Source: an uncultured Burkholderiales bacterium (GTDB lineage Bacteria; Pseudomonadota; Gammaproteobacteria; Burkholderiales; Burkholderiaceae). From it: a stretch of DNA of 64,000 bases. The notes below the pieces were generated by a model. That model was not told the origin of the DNA and ran no database searches. It worked only from the letters and a program-made list of their open reading frames with translations. Below are positions 17,521-26,499 of the stretch, one piece after another (position 1 is the first letter of the stretch; each line of letters starts with the position of its first letter). A program made the position numbers and the translations under genes. The DNA lies in NCBI GenBank assembly GCA_946480465.1, contig CAMLJY010000017.1, positions 35,468 through 99,467 of the forward strand, given 5' to 3'.

Positions 17521-18197
17521 GCCTGCAGCAGGTCGTGGCGGACCGCGTACAGCGCCAGTTCCACGTCGTTGCGCACGCCGGTCTTCTCGAGGATGCGCGA
17601 CCGGTAGGTGCTGACGGTGTTGGGTGACAGCGCCAGCTGCTCGGCGATCTCGCCGACGCTGCGGCCGCTGGCCAGCAGGCGGAACACCTGGTACTCGCGG
17701 TGCGACAGGCGGTCGTGCAGCGGCGCGCCGTCGGCACCCCGGCCCCGCTTCGGGCCGCTGCCGGCGCCCAGGGCGCCGGCCAGCTGCTCGGCCACGCCGG
17801 GGGTGATGAAGAGCTGGCCGCGGGCCACCTTGCGGATGGCCTCGATCATCTGCGCGCTGTCGGCGCTCTTGTTCAGGTAGCCGGCGGCGCCCAGCTTCAG
17901 GCTGCGCACCGCGTACTGGCGGTCGGGGTAGGTGCTGAGCATCAGCACCGGCAGCTTCGGGAACTCGTGCTTCAGCGCCTTCAGCACGTCCAGCCCGTCG
18001 CGCTGCGGCAGCGTGATGTCCATCAGCACCACCTGCGGCAGCCGGCCCTGCGCCGCGGCCTCGCGCACCAGCGCCAGCGCGGCGGGGCCATCGCCGGCTT
18101 CGCCGGCCACCGCGATGTCGGGTGCATCGGCCAGGATCTGCCGGATGCCCTGGCGCACGATCAGGTGGTCGTCGCAGAGGAGGACCTGGATCGTCAT
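17517..18197 (-). CDS. NarL/FixJ-family response regulator
   Basis: A 226-aa regulator: receiver domain at residues 1-125 with D9/D10 and phospho-acceptor D60 in VVLMDITLPQRDG, and a LuxR-type HTH near the C-terminus, with SVGEIAEQLALSPNTVSTYR as the recognition helix-turn-helix. Its ATG overlaps the kinase stop as ATGA, so the pair is translationally coupled. The next gene downstream on the same strand is cynS. Confidence 0.94.
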   Translation of the reverse strand: MTIQVLLCDDHLIVRQGIRQILADAPDIAVAGEAGDGPAALALVREAAAQGRLPQVVLMDITLPQRDGLDVLKALKHEFPKLPVLMLSTYPDRQYAVRSLKLGAAGYLNKSADSAQMIEAIRKVARGQLFITPGVAEQLAGALGAGSGPKRGRGADGAPLHDRLSHREYQVFRLLASGRSVGEIAEQLALSPNTVSTYRSRILEKTGVRNDVELALYAVRHDLLQA

Positions 18198-19408
18198 GGC
18201 GCGTCCTCCCGCGCCAACGGCATCACCAGGCGCACCACGGTGCCGGCGCCCGGTGCCGTGTCGATCACCAGCTCCCCGCCAAAGTGAGCGGCCCGTTCCC
18301 GCATGCCGCGCACGCCGTGGCTGCCCGCGGCGTCGAGCGCCTCGGGCGTGGCGCCGATGCCGTTGTCGCGCACCTCCAGGTACAGCACCGGGTCGGGCGG
18401 GCCGTCCACGTCGAGCCGGATCGCCACGTGGGTGGCGTGCGCGTGGCGCGCGATGTTGGACAGCAGCTCTTGCAGGATGCGGAACACCGCGGTCGCGAGG
18501 CCGCCTTCCGGCGGCGCGACGCCAGCGGCCACGTGGAACTGCAGCTTGCCCTGGACCGCGTCGGCCGCGGCCCGCAGCCATTCCTGGGCCTGCCATTCCA
18601 GCGCGGCCCACAGGCCCTGGTGGTCGAGGATGCTGGGGCGCAGGTCGGTGATGATGCGGCCGATCTTGTCGACCGCGGTGTCGATCAGCCGGCCCATGCG
18701 CTGGCACTTGGCGGGCAGCTCGTTGTGCGACGGTGGCGGGGCGGGCGTGGGCGTCGCCGCGGGCGCGAGCGTGGGGAGAGGCACGGGCGCCCGGCCGACG
18801 CGCCGCTCCAGCCACTGCACGTCCATCTTCAGCGCCACCAGCAGGCTGCCCAGCTCGTCGTGGATCTCGCGCGCGATGCGGCTGCGTTCGCCCTCTCGCA
18901 CGGCCTCGAGGTGGTTGGCCAGTTCGCGCAGCGCGCGGGTGCGCTCGGCGACGCGGCGTTCCAGCTCGTCGCGGTGGCGCTGCAGCTGGGCCTGCGCGGC
19001 CTTGCGTTCGCTGACGTCGACGAAGGTGACGACCGCGCCGCGCACCTCGCCCTCCTCGATCACCGGGTAGCTGGAGTACTCGGCCGGAAAGCCCGAACCG
19101 TCGGCGCGCCACAGCAGGTCGTCGTCGATGCGGCAGGGCTCGCCGCGGCGGAAGGCGTTGAAGATCGGGCAGTCGCACTCGGCATAGGGCGTGCCGTCGG
19201 GCCGGGTGTGGTGGATCAGCGCGTGCATGTTGCGCCCGAGCACCTGGTCGGTGCGCCAGCCCAGCATCTGGGCGGCGGCGCGGTTCACGAAGGTGCAGCG
19301 GCCGGCCAGGTCGACGCCGAAGATGCCCTCGCCGGTGGAATCCAGCAGCAGGGTGCTCAGTCGATCGATCGCGGCGGAGGCGGCCGGTGCGGGCTGGGCG
19401 CTGTCCAT
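18194..19408 (-). CDS. PAS-domain sensor histidine kinase (HisKA_3)
   Basis: A 404-aa soluble kinase. A PAS domain covers about residues 12-135, with an unusual insertion holding AECDCPIF (C78, C80) and ending DDDLLWRADGSGFPAEYSSY. A coiled coil (140-170) leads to the HisKA_3 dimerisation helix SRIAREIHDELG, with H183 as phospho-acceptor. A proline/alanine-rich linker near 205-235 interrupts the domain. The HATPase has NIARHAHATHV, EVRDNGIGATPEAL and GSHGVRGMRERA. No membrane segment is seen, so it senses a cytosolic signal. It forms an ATGA overlap with its NarL partner and begins 54 bp after the SulP gene end. Confidence 0.92.
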   Translation of the reverse strand: MDSAQPAPAASAAIDRLSTLLLDSTGEGIFGVDLAGRCTFVNRAAAQMLGWRTDQVLGRNMHALIHHTRPDGTPYAECDCPIFNAFRRGEPCRIDDDLLWRADGSGFPAEYSSYPVIEEGEVRGAVVTFVDVSERKAAQAQLQRHRDELERRVAERTRALRELANHLEAVREGERSRIAREIHDELGSLLVALKMDVQWLERRVGRAPVPLPTLAPAATPTPAPPPSHNELPAKCQRMGRLIDTAVDKIGRIITDLRPSILDHQGLWAALEWQAQEWLRAAADAVQGKLQFHVAAGVAPPEGGLATAVFRILQELLSNIARHAHATHVAIRLDVDGPPDPVLYLEVRDNGIGATPEALDAAGSHGVRGMRERAAHFGGELVIDTAPGAGTVVRLVMPLAREDAP

Positions 19409-19462
19409 GCCGCCGATGGCGCAAGGGGCGTGCCATCCTGGCGCGGATGGCTCACGGCTTCT

Positions 19463-21271
19463 TCAGATCATCGGCGACAGCGGCGCGCCCGGTCGCTGGC
19501 CGCATTCGTCGAAGAGGCGCACGGTGCAGCGCGCGCACACGTCGCCGTCCAGCCGCGACACGATGTGCGCCAGCGCACTGCGCTTGTCGGCGAACACATG
19601 GTCCGCGCCCAGGCGGCTGCCGAAGCCGGTGGCCAGCCAGGTCTGCACCACCGGCGGGCGCGGGCGGTGGAAGTACAGGTCGCCCTGCGCTTCGCGGCGG
19701 CGGATCAGCTCGTCGTCCCACAGGTCGGCGCCGGCCAGGTCGATGAAGTTCATGCTCTTGGCCATCACCAGCAGGTGGCGCTGCCCGGGGTGGTCGCGGC
19801 GCAGGCCGCGCAGGCGCTCGGCCACGTGCGGTACCGCGCCGAACCACACGGAGCCTTCCATGCGCAGCAGCTTCAGCTGCGGGCACTCGGGCAGCGGCCG
19901 GGGCGCTGCGGCGGGTTCGCCGGGCGGCGTGAGGGGATCGGGGTCGATGACGACGAAGGGGCGGCCGGGGCCCTGCCTGTCGAAGCCCATCGTGCGCATC
20001 GCCGGGTGCGCGGTGCGGTAGAGGTAGGCGACGAAGGACAGCATCACGCCGGCCAGGATCGCCACCTCCAGCCGCAGCGCCAGCGTGGCCACGAGCGTGG
20101 CGGCGGCGATGCCGAATTCGCGCCGGTCCAGGCGCCACAGGCGGCGCCAGCCGGCGGGGTCGACCAGCGACGCGGCGACCAGCACCAGCAGCGCGCCCAC
20201 GCCGGCCATCGGCACCCAGGCCAGCAGGGGCCCGGCCACCAGCAGCAGCGCCACCAGCCACAGGGCCGCGGCCACGCCGGCCAGCGGCGTGCGGGCACCG
20301 GCTTCCAGGTTGGGCAGCGAGCGGTTCAGCGAGCCGCAGGCGACGAAGCCGCCGGCGAGCCCGCCGGCCAGGTTGGCCAGGCCCTGGCCGGCGCATTCGC
20401 GGTTGGTGTCCAGCGGTTCGCCGGTGCGCGTGGCGAGGAACTTGGCGATGGCCACCGACTGGCCGAGCGCGATGATCGTCAGCGCGAAGGCCATCGGCAG
20501 CAGCTGCGGCAGCAGCGCCGGGTCGATCGCCGGCCACTGCCATTGGCTGATGGCGGCCGCCAGCGACGGCGGTGAACCCAGCCGCGCCGCCGGCGCGCCG
20601 GGCAGCGCGCCGCTGTGCTCGAGCCAGGCGGCCAGCCCGGCGCCCAGGGCCAGCGCGATCAGCGCCGTGGGCCCACGCCGCCAGGCCTGGCGCAGCAGCA
20701 GCGCGGCGGCCAGCGTCAGCCCGCCCACGGCCAGCGCCGCCCAGGACACTTCCGCCTGCAGCGCCTGCCAGGGCGATGCGCGCCCGGTTGCGCCGAGCAG
20801 GCTGGCCAGCGCATGCCAGCCGATGAGGATGGCTGCGCCGCCGGTGAAACCCAGCATCACCGACGGCGAGATGAAGTTGGCCAGCGTGCCCAGGCGCGCC
20901 AGCGCCAGCGCCAGCTGCAGCGCGCCGACCATCAGCGTCAGCGCGATCGCCAGCGCCACCGACAGCGCCGGGTCGCCGCCGGCCAGCGGCAGCAGCATCG
21001 CGCCCAGCGCGAGCGCGGTGGCGTTGGTGGGGCCGGTCATCACGACGCGGCTGGAGCCGGCCAGCGCGGCCACCGCGGTCGGCACGATGGCGGTGACCAG
21101 GCCCATCGCCGGCGGCAGTCCGGCCAGCGCCGCGAAGGCGATGGCCTGCGGCAGCACCAGGACCGCGCCCAGCAGCCCGGCCAGCGCATCGGCGCGCAGC
21201 GTGGGGCCGTTGACGCGGCGCACCCAGGGGCCCAGCAGGCGTTCGGTCAGGGAGGGCATGGTGCGCGGCAT
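19463..21271 (-). CDS. SulP-family anion transporter with STAS domain
   Basis: A roughly 602-aa inner-membrane transporter. The membrane part has 12-14 helices and the family segment GPTNATALALGAMLLPLAGG; the first helix carries LPQAIAFAALAGLPPAMGL. The cytosolic C-terminal STAS domain holds the MAKSMNFIDLAGADLW segment. SulP proteins carry sulfate, bicarbonate, dicarboxylates or other anions. The start is uncertain: ATG at 21271 or 21259, neither with a clear ribosome site. It lies upstream of the PAS kinase, NarL regulator and cynS on the same strand, which makes bicarbonate or cyanate transport worth considering. That is inference only. Confidence 0.88.
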   Translation of the reverse strand: MPRTMPSLTERLLGPWVRRVNGPTLRADALAGLLGAVLVLPQAIAFAALAGLPPAMGLVTAIVPTAVAALAGSSRVVMTGPTNATALALGAMLLPLAGGDPALSVALAIALTLMVGALQLALALARLGTLANFISPSVMLGFTGGAAILIGWHALASLLGATGRASPWQALQAEVSWAALAVGGLTLAAALLLRQAWRRGPTALIALALGAGLAAWLEHSGALPGAPAARLGSPPSLAAAISQWQWPAIDPALLPQLLPMAFALTIIALGQSVAIAKFLATRTGEPLDTNRECAGQGLANLAGGLAGGFVACGSLNRSLPNLEAGARTPLAGVAAALWLVALLLVAGPLLAWVPMAGVGALLVLVAASLVDPAGWRRLWRLDRREFGIAAATLVATLALRLEVAILAGVMLSFVAYLYRTAHPAMRTMGFDRQGPGRPFVVIDPDPLTPPGEPAAAPRPLPECPQLKLLRMEGSVWFGAVPHVAERLRGLRRDHPGQRHLLVMAKSMNFIDLAGADLWDDELIRRREAQGDLYFHRPRPPVVQTWLATGFGSRLGADHVFADKRSALAHIVSRLDGDVCARCTVRLFDECGQRPGAPLSPMI

Positions 21272-21487
21272 TCTAGAAACGGGAACCGGCGGCCCGCCGG
21301 CCGTGCGCACGCCGTTTGCTCTGGCTGCGTGTCCGACGCCCTGGCGTACCTGGGCCCTGCGCCGCCGTGGAACCCCCAAGGCGGGGCCACGAAGGGCAGG
21401 GCGAGAATCTGCCGCACTTCGCTGACCGGGCCCGCGCCGCGGCTTCGATCAGCTCCGCTCACACCGACCAGCCGGAGCCCCGCACCG

Positions 21488-23101
21488 ATGCGTTCGAGCC
21501 GAACCGACTTCCCGACTCTCGTGCGTGCAAGCCTGCGGGCGTTGCTGCTGACCTTGGCGATGGCGGGCGCGGCCGGCAGCGCGCTGGCGCAGGGCAAGCC
21601 GCTGCGCATCGCCAGCGCCTTCGACCCGCAGACCATGGACCCGCACGCGCTGGCGCTGCTGTACCACTCGCGCATCGCGTTCCAGGTGCACGACTGCCTG
21701 GTCGGCCGCGACGAGCTGTTCAGGCTCGAGCCCTCGTTGGCCGAGTCGTGGGCCATGACCTCGCCGACCAGCTGGCGCTTCAAGCTGCGCGCCGGCGTCA
21801 AGTTCCACGACGGCAGCCCCTTCACCGCCGACGACGCGGTGTTCTCGATCGAGCGGGCGATGGGCCCCACCTCGCAGCGCTCGTTCAGCCTGCAGGGCCT
21901 GCAGTCGGTGAAGAAGGTCGACGACCTGACGATCGACTTCCACCTGGCCGCGCCCGACGCGGTGTGGCCCGAGAAGCTGTGGCTGGTCGCGATGATGAGC
22001 CGCCGATGGGCGCAGACGCATGGCGTGGAGAAGGCGCAGGACTTCAACGGCAAGCAGGAAACCCATGCGGTGCGCAACGCGATGGGCACCGGCCCCTACC
22101 GCCTGGAGAGTTATCAGCCCGACGTGCGCGTGGTGCTGAAGCGCCACGAGCAGTACTGGGGCCGCGCCGACAAGCGCATGGGCAACGTCGACGAGGTGCG
22201 CTTCGTCGGCATCAAGAGCGACGCCACGCGCCTGGCCGCGCTGGCCTCGGGCGAGGTCGACCTGGTGCTCGACCCGCCGTTCCAGGACGTCGGCCGCCTG
22301 AAGAACGAGGGCCGGCTGAGCGTGCTGTCGACCAGCGACATCGGCACCCAGTACTTCACCTTCGACCAGGCCCGCGACGAGCTGATCCAGGGCGACGTGA
22401 AGGACCGCAACCCGTTCAAGGACAAGCGGGTGCGGCTGGCGGTGGCGCATGCGCTGAACATCGACCTCATCATCGACAAGGTGCTGCGCGGCCAGGCCAC
22501 GCCGACCGGCAGCTACATCTCGCCGCTGGTGGACGGCCACCTGCCGGAGCTGGACAAGCGCATTGCCTACGACCCCGCCAAGTCGCGCCAGCTGCTCAGG
22601 CAGGCCGGCTACCCCAACGGCTTCGGCGTGACGCTGGACTGCGTGAACGTGGCCTACCGCGAGGCGGTGTGCCAGGCCGCCACCGCGATGCTGGCGCAGG
22701 TGGGCATCCGCGTGAACCTGCGCAGCTCGCCGACCAACCAGTTCTTTCCGAAGCTGAGCCAGGGCACGGCCAGCTTCGTCGAGTTCGGCTGGACGCCGAC
22801 CACCGATCCCTGGCCGACGCTGAACGCGCTGTTCCGCACCTGGACGCCCCAGGGCGGCGGCACCTTCAACGCCGGCCGCTACAGCAATCCCAAGCTCGAC
22901 GAACTGATCGACTCGGTGCGCACCGAGCCCGACATCGACAAGCGCCGCGCGCGCGTGGGCGTGGCGCTGCGGCTGATCCACGACGACCTTCCCTACATCC
23001 CGCTGTACCGCCGCCACCTGAACTGGGCGATGGCGAAGAAGGTCAAGGCCGTGCAGTGGCCGAACGACCAGATCGAGCTGAGGTTCGTGAAGCTGCAGTG
23101 A
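21488..23101 (+). CDS. Periplasmic peptide/oligopeptide-binding protein (SBP family 5)
   Basis: A 537-aa extracellular solute-binding protein of the DppA/OppA type. The signal peptide runs to about residue 35, with a hydrophobic core ALLLTLAMAGAAGSALA and probable cleavage after ALA. The mature protein begins GKPLRIASAFDPQTMDPHA and has the family segment WRFKLRAGVKFHDGSPFTAD and VRLAVAHALNID. It delivers di- or oligopeptides or similar ligands to an ABC importer. No permease or ATPase gene is next to it, so it is an orphan. A strong hairpin follows its stop. Confidence 0.92.
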   Translation: MRSSRTDFPTLVRASLRALLLTLAMAGAAGSALAQGKPLRIASAFDPQTMDPHALALLYHSRIAFQVHDCLVGRDELFRLEPSLAESWAMTSPTSWRFKLRAGVKFHDGSPFTADDAVFSIERAMGPTSQRSFSLQGLQSVKKVDDLTIDFHLAAPDAVWPEKLWLVAMMSRRWAQTHGVEKAQDFNGKQETHAVRNAMGTGPYRLESYQPDVRVVLKRHEQYWGRADKRMGNVDEVRFVGIKSDATRLAALASGEVDLVLDPPFQDVGRLKNEGRLSVLSTSDIGTQYFTFDQARDELIQGDVKDRNPFKDKRVRLAVAHALNIDLIIDKVLRGQATPTGSYISPLVDGHLPELDKRIAYDPAKSRQLLRQAGYPNGFGVTLDCVNVAYREAVCQAATAMLAQVGIRVNLRSSPTNQFFPKLSQGTASFVEFGWTPTTDPWPTLNALFRTWTPQGGGTFNAGRYSNPKLDELIDSVRTEPDIDKRRARVGVALRLIHDDLPYIPLYRRHLNWAMAKKVKAVQWPNDQIELRFVKLQ

Positions 23102-23103
23102 AA

Positions 23104-23124
23104 GCCGGCGCAGGTGGCGCCGGC
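23104..23124 (+). terminator. Hairpin after the solute-binding protein gene
   Basis: Perfect 8-bp stem GCCGGCGC/GCGCCGGC with a 5-nt loop, two bases after the stop codon. No long T-run follows. Probable terminator separating this gene from fic. Confidence 0.55.
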
Positions 23125-23163
23125 CCGGCATCTCTAGCGCGCCTTCAGTTCATCGCGGCAAAT

Positions 23164-23177
23164 TAAAGCTTGCTTTA
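23164..23177. promoter_or_regulatory. Operator-like inverted repeat in the fic promoter
   Basis: TAAAGC-TT-GCTTTA, a perfect 6-bp-arm repeat inside the only AT-rich patch of this region, 37 nt before the fic ATG. It overlaps a -10-like TAGTAT at 23176-23181. The fic product carries its own C-terminal winged helix, so autoregulation at this site is a natural reading. Confidence 0.5.
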
Positions 23178-23213
23178 GTATCCGCACTCGCTCTGCAAGA
23201 CCGCTTTCACACG

Positions 23214-24359
23214 ATGCGCAGCACCGGCAGCTACGTCGCGACCACCACGCTGGGTGAATCGGTGCGCGCCTTCGTGCCGTGCGCGCTGCCGCCGGCCGCG
23301 CCCGCTCTGGCGGCGGCGGACTTCGAATCCCGCAACAGGAGCGCTGAGCTGGCCCTGGCCCGGCTGTCCGGCGTGTCCGGCCTGGTGCCGTCGGTGGAAT
23401 GGCTCCTGTACAGCGCCGTCCGAAAGGAAGCGCTGCTGACGTCGCAGATCGAGGGCACGCAGGCCACGCTGACCGACCTCTTCGACGACGAGGCCGGGCT
23501 CGCCGTTGCCAACATCGACGATGTGGAGGAGGTCACCAACTACCTGCGCGCCTTTCGCCTCGTGCGCGAGAACCTGCGCGACCCGCGTGGCCTGCCGCTG
23601 AGCATCCGCCTGCTGTGCGACGCGCACCGCCTGCTGCTCGGTGGCGCGCGGGGTGCGGGCAAGCAGCCCGGTGAACTGCGCCGCTCACAGAACTGGATCG
23701 GTGGGACGCGGCCGGGCAAGGCCGTCTTCGCGCCGCCTCCGCCCGACAGGGTGCCTGCACTGCTGGCCGACCTGGAGCGCTTCATCCATGCCGCCCGGCC
23801 CAGCCTGCCACCGCTGGTGCGGGCCGGGCTGGTACACGTGCAGTTCGAGACCATCCACCCATTCCTGGATGGCAACGGCCGCATCGGCCGGCTGCTGATC
23901 GCGGCGCTGCTCGAACAGTGGGGCCTGCTGCCGGAGCCGCTGATGTACCTGAGCGGCTACCTGAAGCTGCACCAGCGCGAGTACTACCGACGCTTGTCGG
24001 CGGTGCGCACCGAAGGCGACTGGGAGGGCTGGCTCGGGTTCTTTCTCGAAGGCGTGGAGGCCGCGGCCACGGAAGCCGAGCGCGGCATCGTCGCCATCGC
24101 CAGCCTGGTGGCGGCCGACCGGAGGCGATTGCTGGCGGCGCCACGTGTCGGCGCAGCCGTGCTGCGCCTGTTCGAACTGCTGCCAGTGATGCCGCGCTTC
24201 ACGATCGAGCAGGTGCGCCAGCGGCTGGAAACCACCTTTCCGACGGCCACCGCGGCGGTGAAGCGGCTCGAGGAGCTGGGCCTGGTGACCGAACTGACGG
24301 GCCAGAAGAAGAACCGCAGCTTCAGCTACCGCGCCTACGTCGAGCTGTTGACGCGCTGA
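23214..24359 (+). CDS. fic: Fic-family protein with N-terminal inhibitory motif and C-terminal wHTH
   Basis: A 381-aa Fic protein, expected to AMPylate a target protein hydroxyl. The catalytic loop HPFLDGNGRIGR starts with H215. An inhibitory helix motif TSQIEG (residues 76-81, glutamate E80) lies N-terminal to it, so this is a class II, self-inhibited Fic. The usual hydrophobic Fic_N segment precedes it. The C-terminal ~70 residues form a winged helix: PRFTIEQVRQRLETTFPTAT then AAVKRLEELGLVTEL. This layout occurs in chromosomal Fic proteins whose targets are mostly unknown. No antitoxin gene is adjacent. A perfect inverted repeat lies in its promoter. Confidence 0.93.
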   Translation: MRSTGSYVATTTLGESVRAFVPCALPPAAPALAAADFESRNRSAELALARLSGVSGLVPSVEWLLYSAVRKEALLTSQIEGTQATLTDLFDDEAGLAVANIDDVEEVTNYLRAFRLVRENLRDPRGLPLSIRLLCDAHRLLLGGARGAGKQPGELRRSQNWIGGTRPGKAVFAPPPPDRVPALLADLERFIHAARPSLPPLVRAGLVHVQFETIHPFLDGNGRIGRLLIAALLEQWGLLPEPLMYLSGYLKLHQREYYRRLSAVRTEGDWEGWLGFFLEGVEAAATEAERGIVAIASLVAADRRRLLAAPRVGAAVLRLFELLPVMPRFTIEQVRQRLETTFPTATAAVKRLEELGLVTELTGQKKNRSFSYRAYVELLTR

Positions 24360-24502
24360 CGGGCCGGCGAGCTCGGCGCAGAGGGCGCCGCTTCGTTGCC
24401 TCAGGCGGCGACAGGCCCGCGCACGCCGCTCCCCCATCCCTAGTTCTGTCGATTGGACCGCTGAAATTCCGCGATACAGCGTGCGACGATGCGGCGCCTC
24501 AG

Positions 24503-24527
24503 GCGATCGCGCGATCGCTTTTTTTTT
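24503..24527 (+). terminator. Perfect palindrome followed by nine T
   Basis: Two copies of GCGATCGC (24503-24510, 24511-24518) form a 16-nt perfect palindrome, followed directly by T9 at 24519-24527. This is the best Rho-independent terminator shape in the window. It ends about 28 nt before the RCC1-like gene start and 143 nt after fic, so it either stops fic transcripts or acts in the leader of the RCC1-like gene. Confidence 0.65.
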
Positions 24528-24554
24528 GCCCTCCAACACCTTGTGCGGATCGAC

Positions 24555-26456
24555 ATGAAGCTGCGAACCTTGATCACCTCCATCGCCCTCGGTGCCGGGT
24601 TGGCCGGCTGCGGCGGCGGCGCATCGGACGAGGAAGCGCGCGGCCCGCAGCAGGCCCGTCAGCAGATCGCCCGTGCCGTGCAGGAGGCGCCGCCTGCCAG
24701 GCCGGTGGCCGCAGCCGCCGGCAGCGCCGCCGGCGAGGATCCGGCCGCGCTGGCGACGCAGCTCTTCGATTTCGCCGAGACCCACTTCCCGCAGTTCTTC
24801 CCGTCGCACCGCCCGGACGTGGCCGCTGAAACGTGGCGTTATCGGTACTATCCCGAGACCGGCGCTTTCGTCGTCGTGGCCGAGGGCCGCGTCTACGTGC
24901 TGGGCGGGCCGTTCGGGCCGCAGGTGACGTATGTCGGCCTGGCGTGGGATCTGCTGAATCCGCCGCCCAATGCCGTCGCCACGGTGGTGACGCCGGCCTC
25001 GGGCAAGACCGCGTGGAACGTCGCCGCACCGGCGCAGTTCACGCTGACGGACACCTCGGGCCTGGCCGTCGCCGGCCCCTTCACCTGCAGTAGCGATGCC
25101 CCGGTCGCGATCGAGGTCGCGGCGGACTGCTCCACCGTGACTGGCAAGCGCCTGGGCACGCACACGATCAGCGTGGCCAAGGGGGGTGTCGTCGGCAAGG
25201 CGAGCGTGAAAGTGATTCCGCAGGCCCAACCGATCGGCACGGGGCCGAGTGCCGAATACAACCTCGTGGCCACGCCGGATGGTCGCGCGTTGGCATGGGG
25301 ATCGGCTGACGCTCCGCTCGGGCAGGGAAAGTGGTCGAGTTCTGCCGTCGGGGCATTCTTGCCCGTGGCTGTCAAGAACACGGCAGGTGACGGCGTGCTG
25401 AGCGGCGTGGTTGCTGTTGCCGCCGGCGAGTACCAAGCGTTCGCTTTGACGGAGGACGGCGAACTCTACTCATGGGGCGGAAGCACCGCTTTGGGCCGGC
25501 CTGCGAGCAACGGTGACTCGCTGCCAGGCAAGGTGCTCGACCCCACCGGCCTCGCGCCGCTCAAGGGCCTCGTCGCCATTGCCAGCGGCCACGCGAACGC
25601 GCTGGCGCTCGGCGACGACGGCACGGTTTACACGTGGGGTGAGTACACAGCCCAAAGTGGGTCCGATCCAAAGAGGTTTGCAGGCGCGGTTGGTGGGCTG
25701 CCCGGCAAGGCGGTGAGCATTTCGGCTGGCGCCTGGTGGAGTGCGGTGCTGCTTGCGGATGGCCGGGTGATGACCTGGGGCTCCAATGCGGAGGGCGCCA
25801 CCGGGCAGGGTGTGGCGTCTTCCGGCCGTCTCGCGCCGGGCTTCGTGCTCGACAGTGCGACCGGACAGCCGATCGCCAACGTGGTCGCGATCTCGGCGGG
25901 CTACTTGCATGGCTTCGCACTCACTGCCTCCGGCCAAGCCTACGGCTGGGGCCGCAACTCTTCGAGCAACCTTGCGCAGGGCGCGAGCGGCAGCGACGTC
26001 TACACCAAGGCTGTCCTTGTCAAAGCCCCGGATGGCACGGCGGCGTGGACAGGCCTGCGCATGATCGTCGCAGGCGGGAACCATTCACTGGCCATCGACC
26101 AAGCCGGCCAGGTGTACAGCTGGGGCTATTCGCAAAACGGCGAACTCGGCGACGGTCCCAATCACCCGCGCGTGAACGAGTCGCCGCTCCCGGCTGCTGT
26201 GCTGTCGGACGCCGGTGTCGGGCCGCTGAGTGGTGTGGTGGCCATCGCAGCCGGCTATGAGCACTCGCTGGCGCTGGGCGGCGATGGGCGCATGTTGATC
26301 TGGGGGGATGGTTGGGAAGGCAAGCTCGGGCAAGGAGGCACGAGCTCGGCCGACTCATACATAGCGCGGCCGGTGAAGAACGAAGCCGGCGTCGGCACCC
26401 TCGACCTGAGCCCGGCGAGCTCCTGGCCGAATCTGACACGCCGCGGGCTGTTCTGA
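24555..26456 (+). CDS. RCC1-repeat beta-propeller lipoprotein
   Basis: A 633-aa exported lipoprotein: signal peptide with lipobox LAGC (C19). Residues about 69-130 form a small module, FDFAETHFPQFFPSH ... YYPETG ... VYVLGGPFG, also found at the C-terminus of the protein at 47.5-49.5 kb. A Big-like region follows (130-225), then an RCC1 propeller of about seven blades, each with a WG pair: LAWGSADAPLGQG, LYSWGGS, VYTWGEY, VMTWGSN, AYGWGRN, VYSWGYSQNGELGDG and LIWGDGWEGKLGQG. RCC1 propellers bind proteins or act as nucleotide-exchange factors in eukaryotes; in bacteria surface binding is likelier. It is preceded by a strong terminator-like palindrome. Base composition is visibly less GC-rich than neighbours in the propeller part. 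Confidence 0.88.
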   Translation: MKLRTLITSIALGAGLAGCGGGASDEEARGPQQARQQIARAVQEAPPARPVAAAAGSAAGEDPAALATQLFDFAETHFPQFFPSHRPDVAAETWRYRYYPETGAFVVVAEGRVYVLGGPFGPQVTYVGLAWDLLNPPPNAVATVVTPASGKTAWNVAAPAQFTLTDTSGLAVAGPFTCSSDAPVAIEVAADCSTVTGKRLGTHTISVAKGGVVGKASVKVIPQAQPIGTGPSAEYNLVATPDGRALAWGSADAPLGQGKWSSSAVGAFLPVAVKNTAGDGVLSGVVAVAAGEYQAFALTEDGELYSWGGSTALGRPASNGDSLPGKVLDPTGLAPLKGLVAIASGHANALALGDDGTVYTWGEYTAQSGSDPKRFAGAVGGLPGKAVSISAGAWWSAVLLADGRVMTWGSNAEGATGQGVASSGRLAPGFVLDSATGQPIANVVAISAGYLHGFALTASGQAYGWGRNSSSNLAQGASGSDVYTKAVLVKAPDGTAAWTGLRMIVAGGNHSLAIDQAGQVYSWGYSQNGELGDGPNHPRVNESPLPAAVLSDAGVGPLSGVVAIAAGYEHSLALGGDGRMLIWGDGWEGKLGQGGTSSADSYIARPVKNEAGVGTLDLSPASSWPNLTRRGLF

Positions 26457-26499
26457 ACGCTCGGGGCGGTCGACGCTCCCGCGGCGGCGGGGCATTCGC

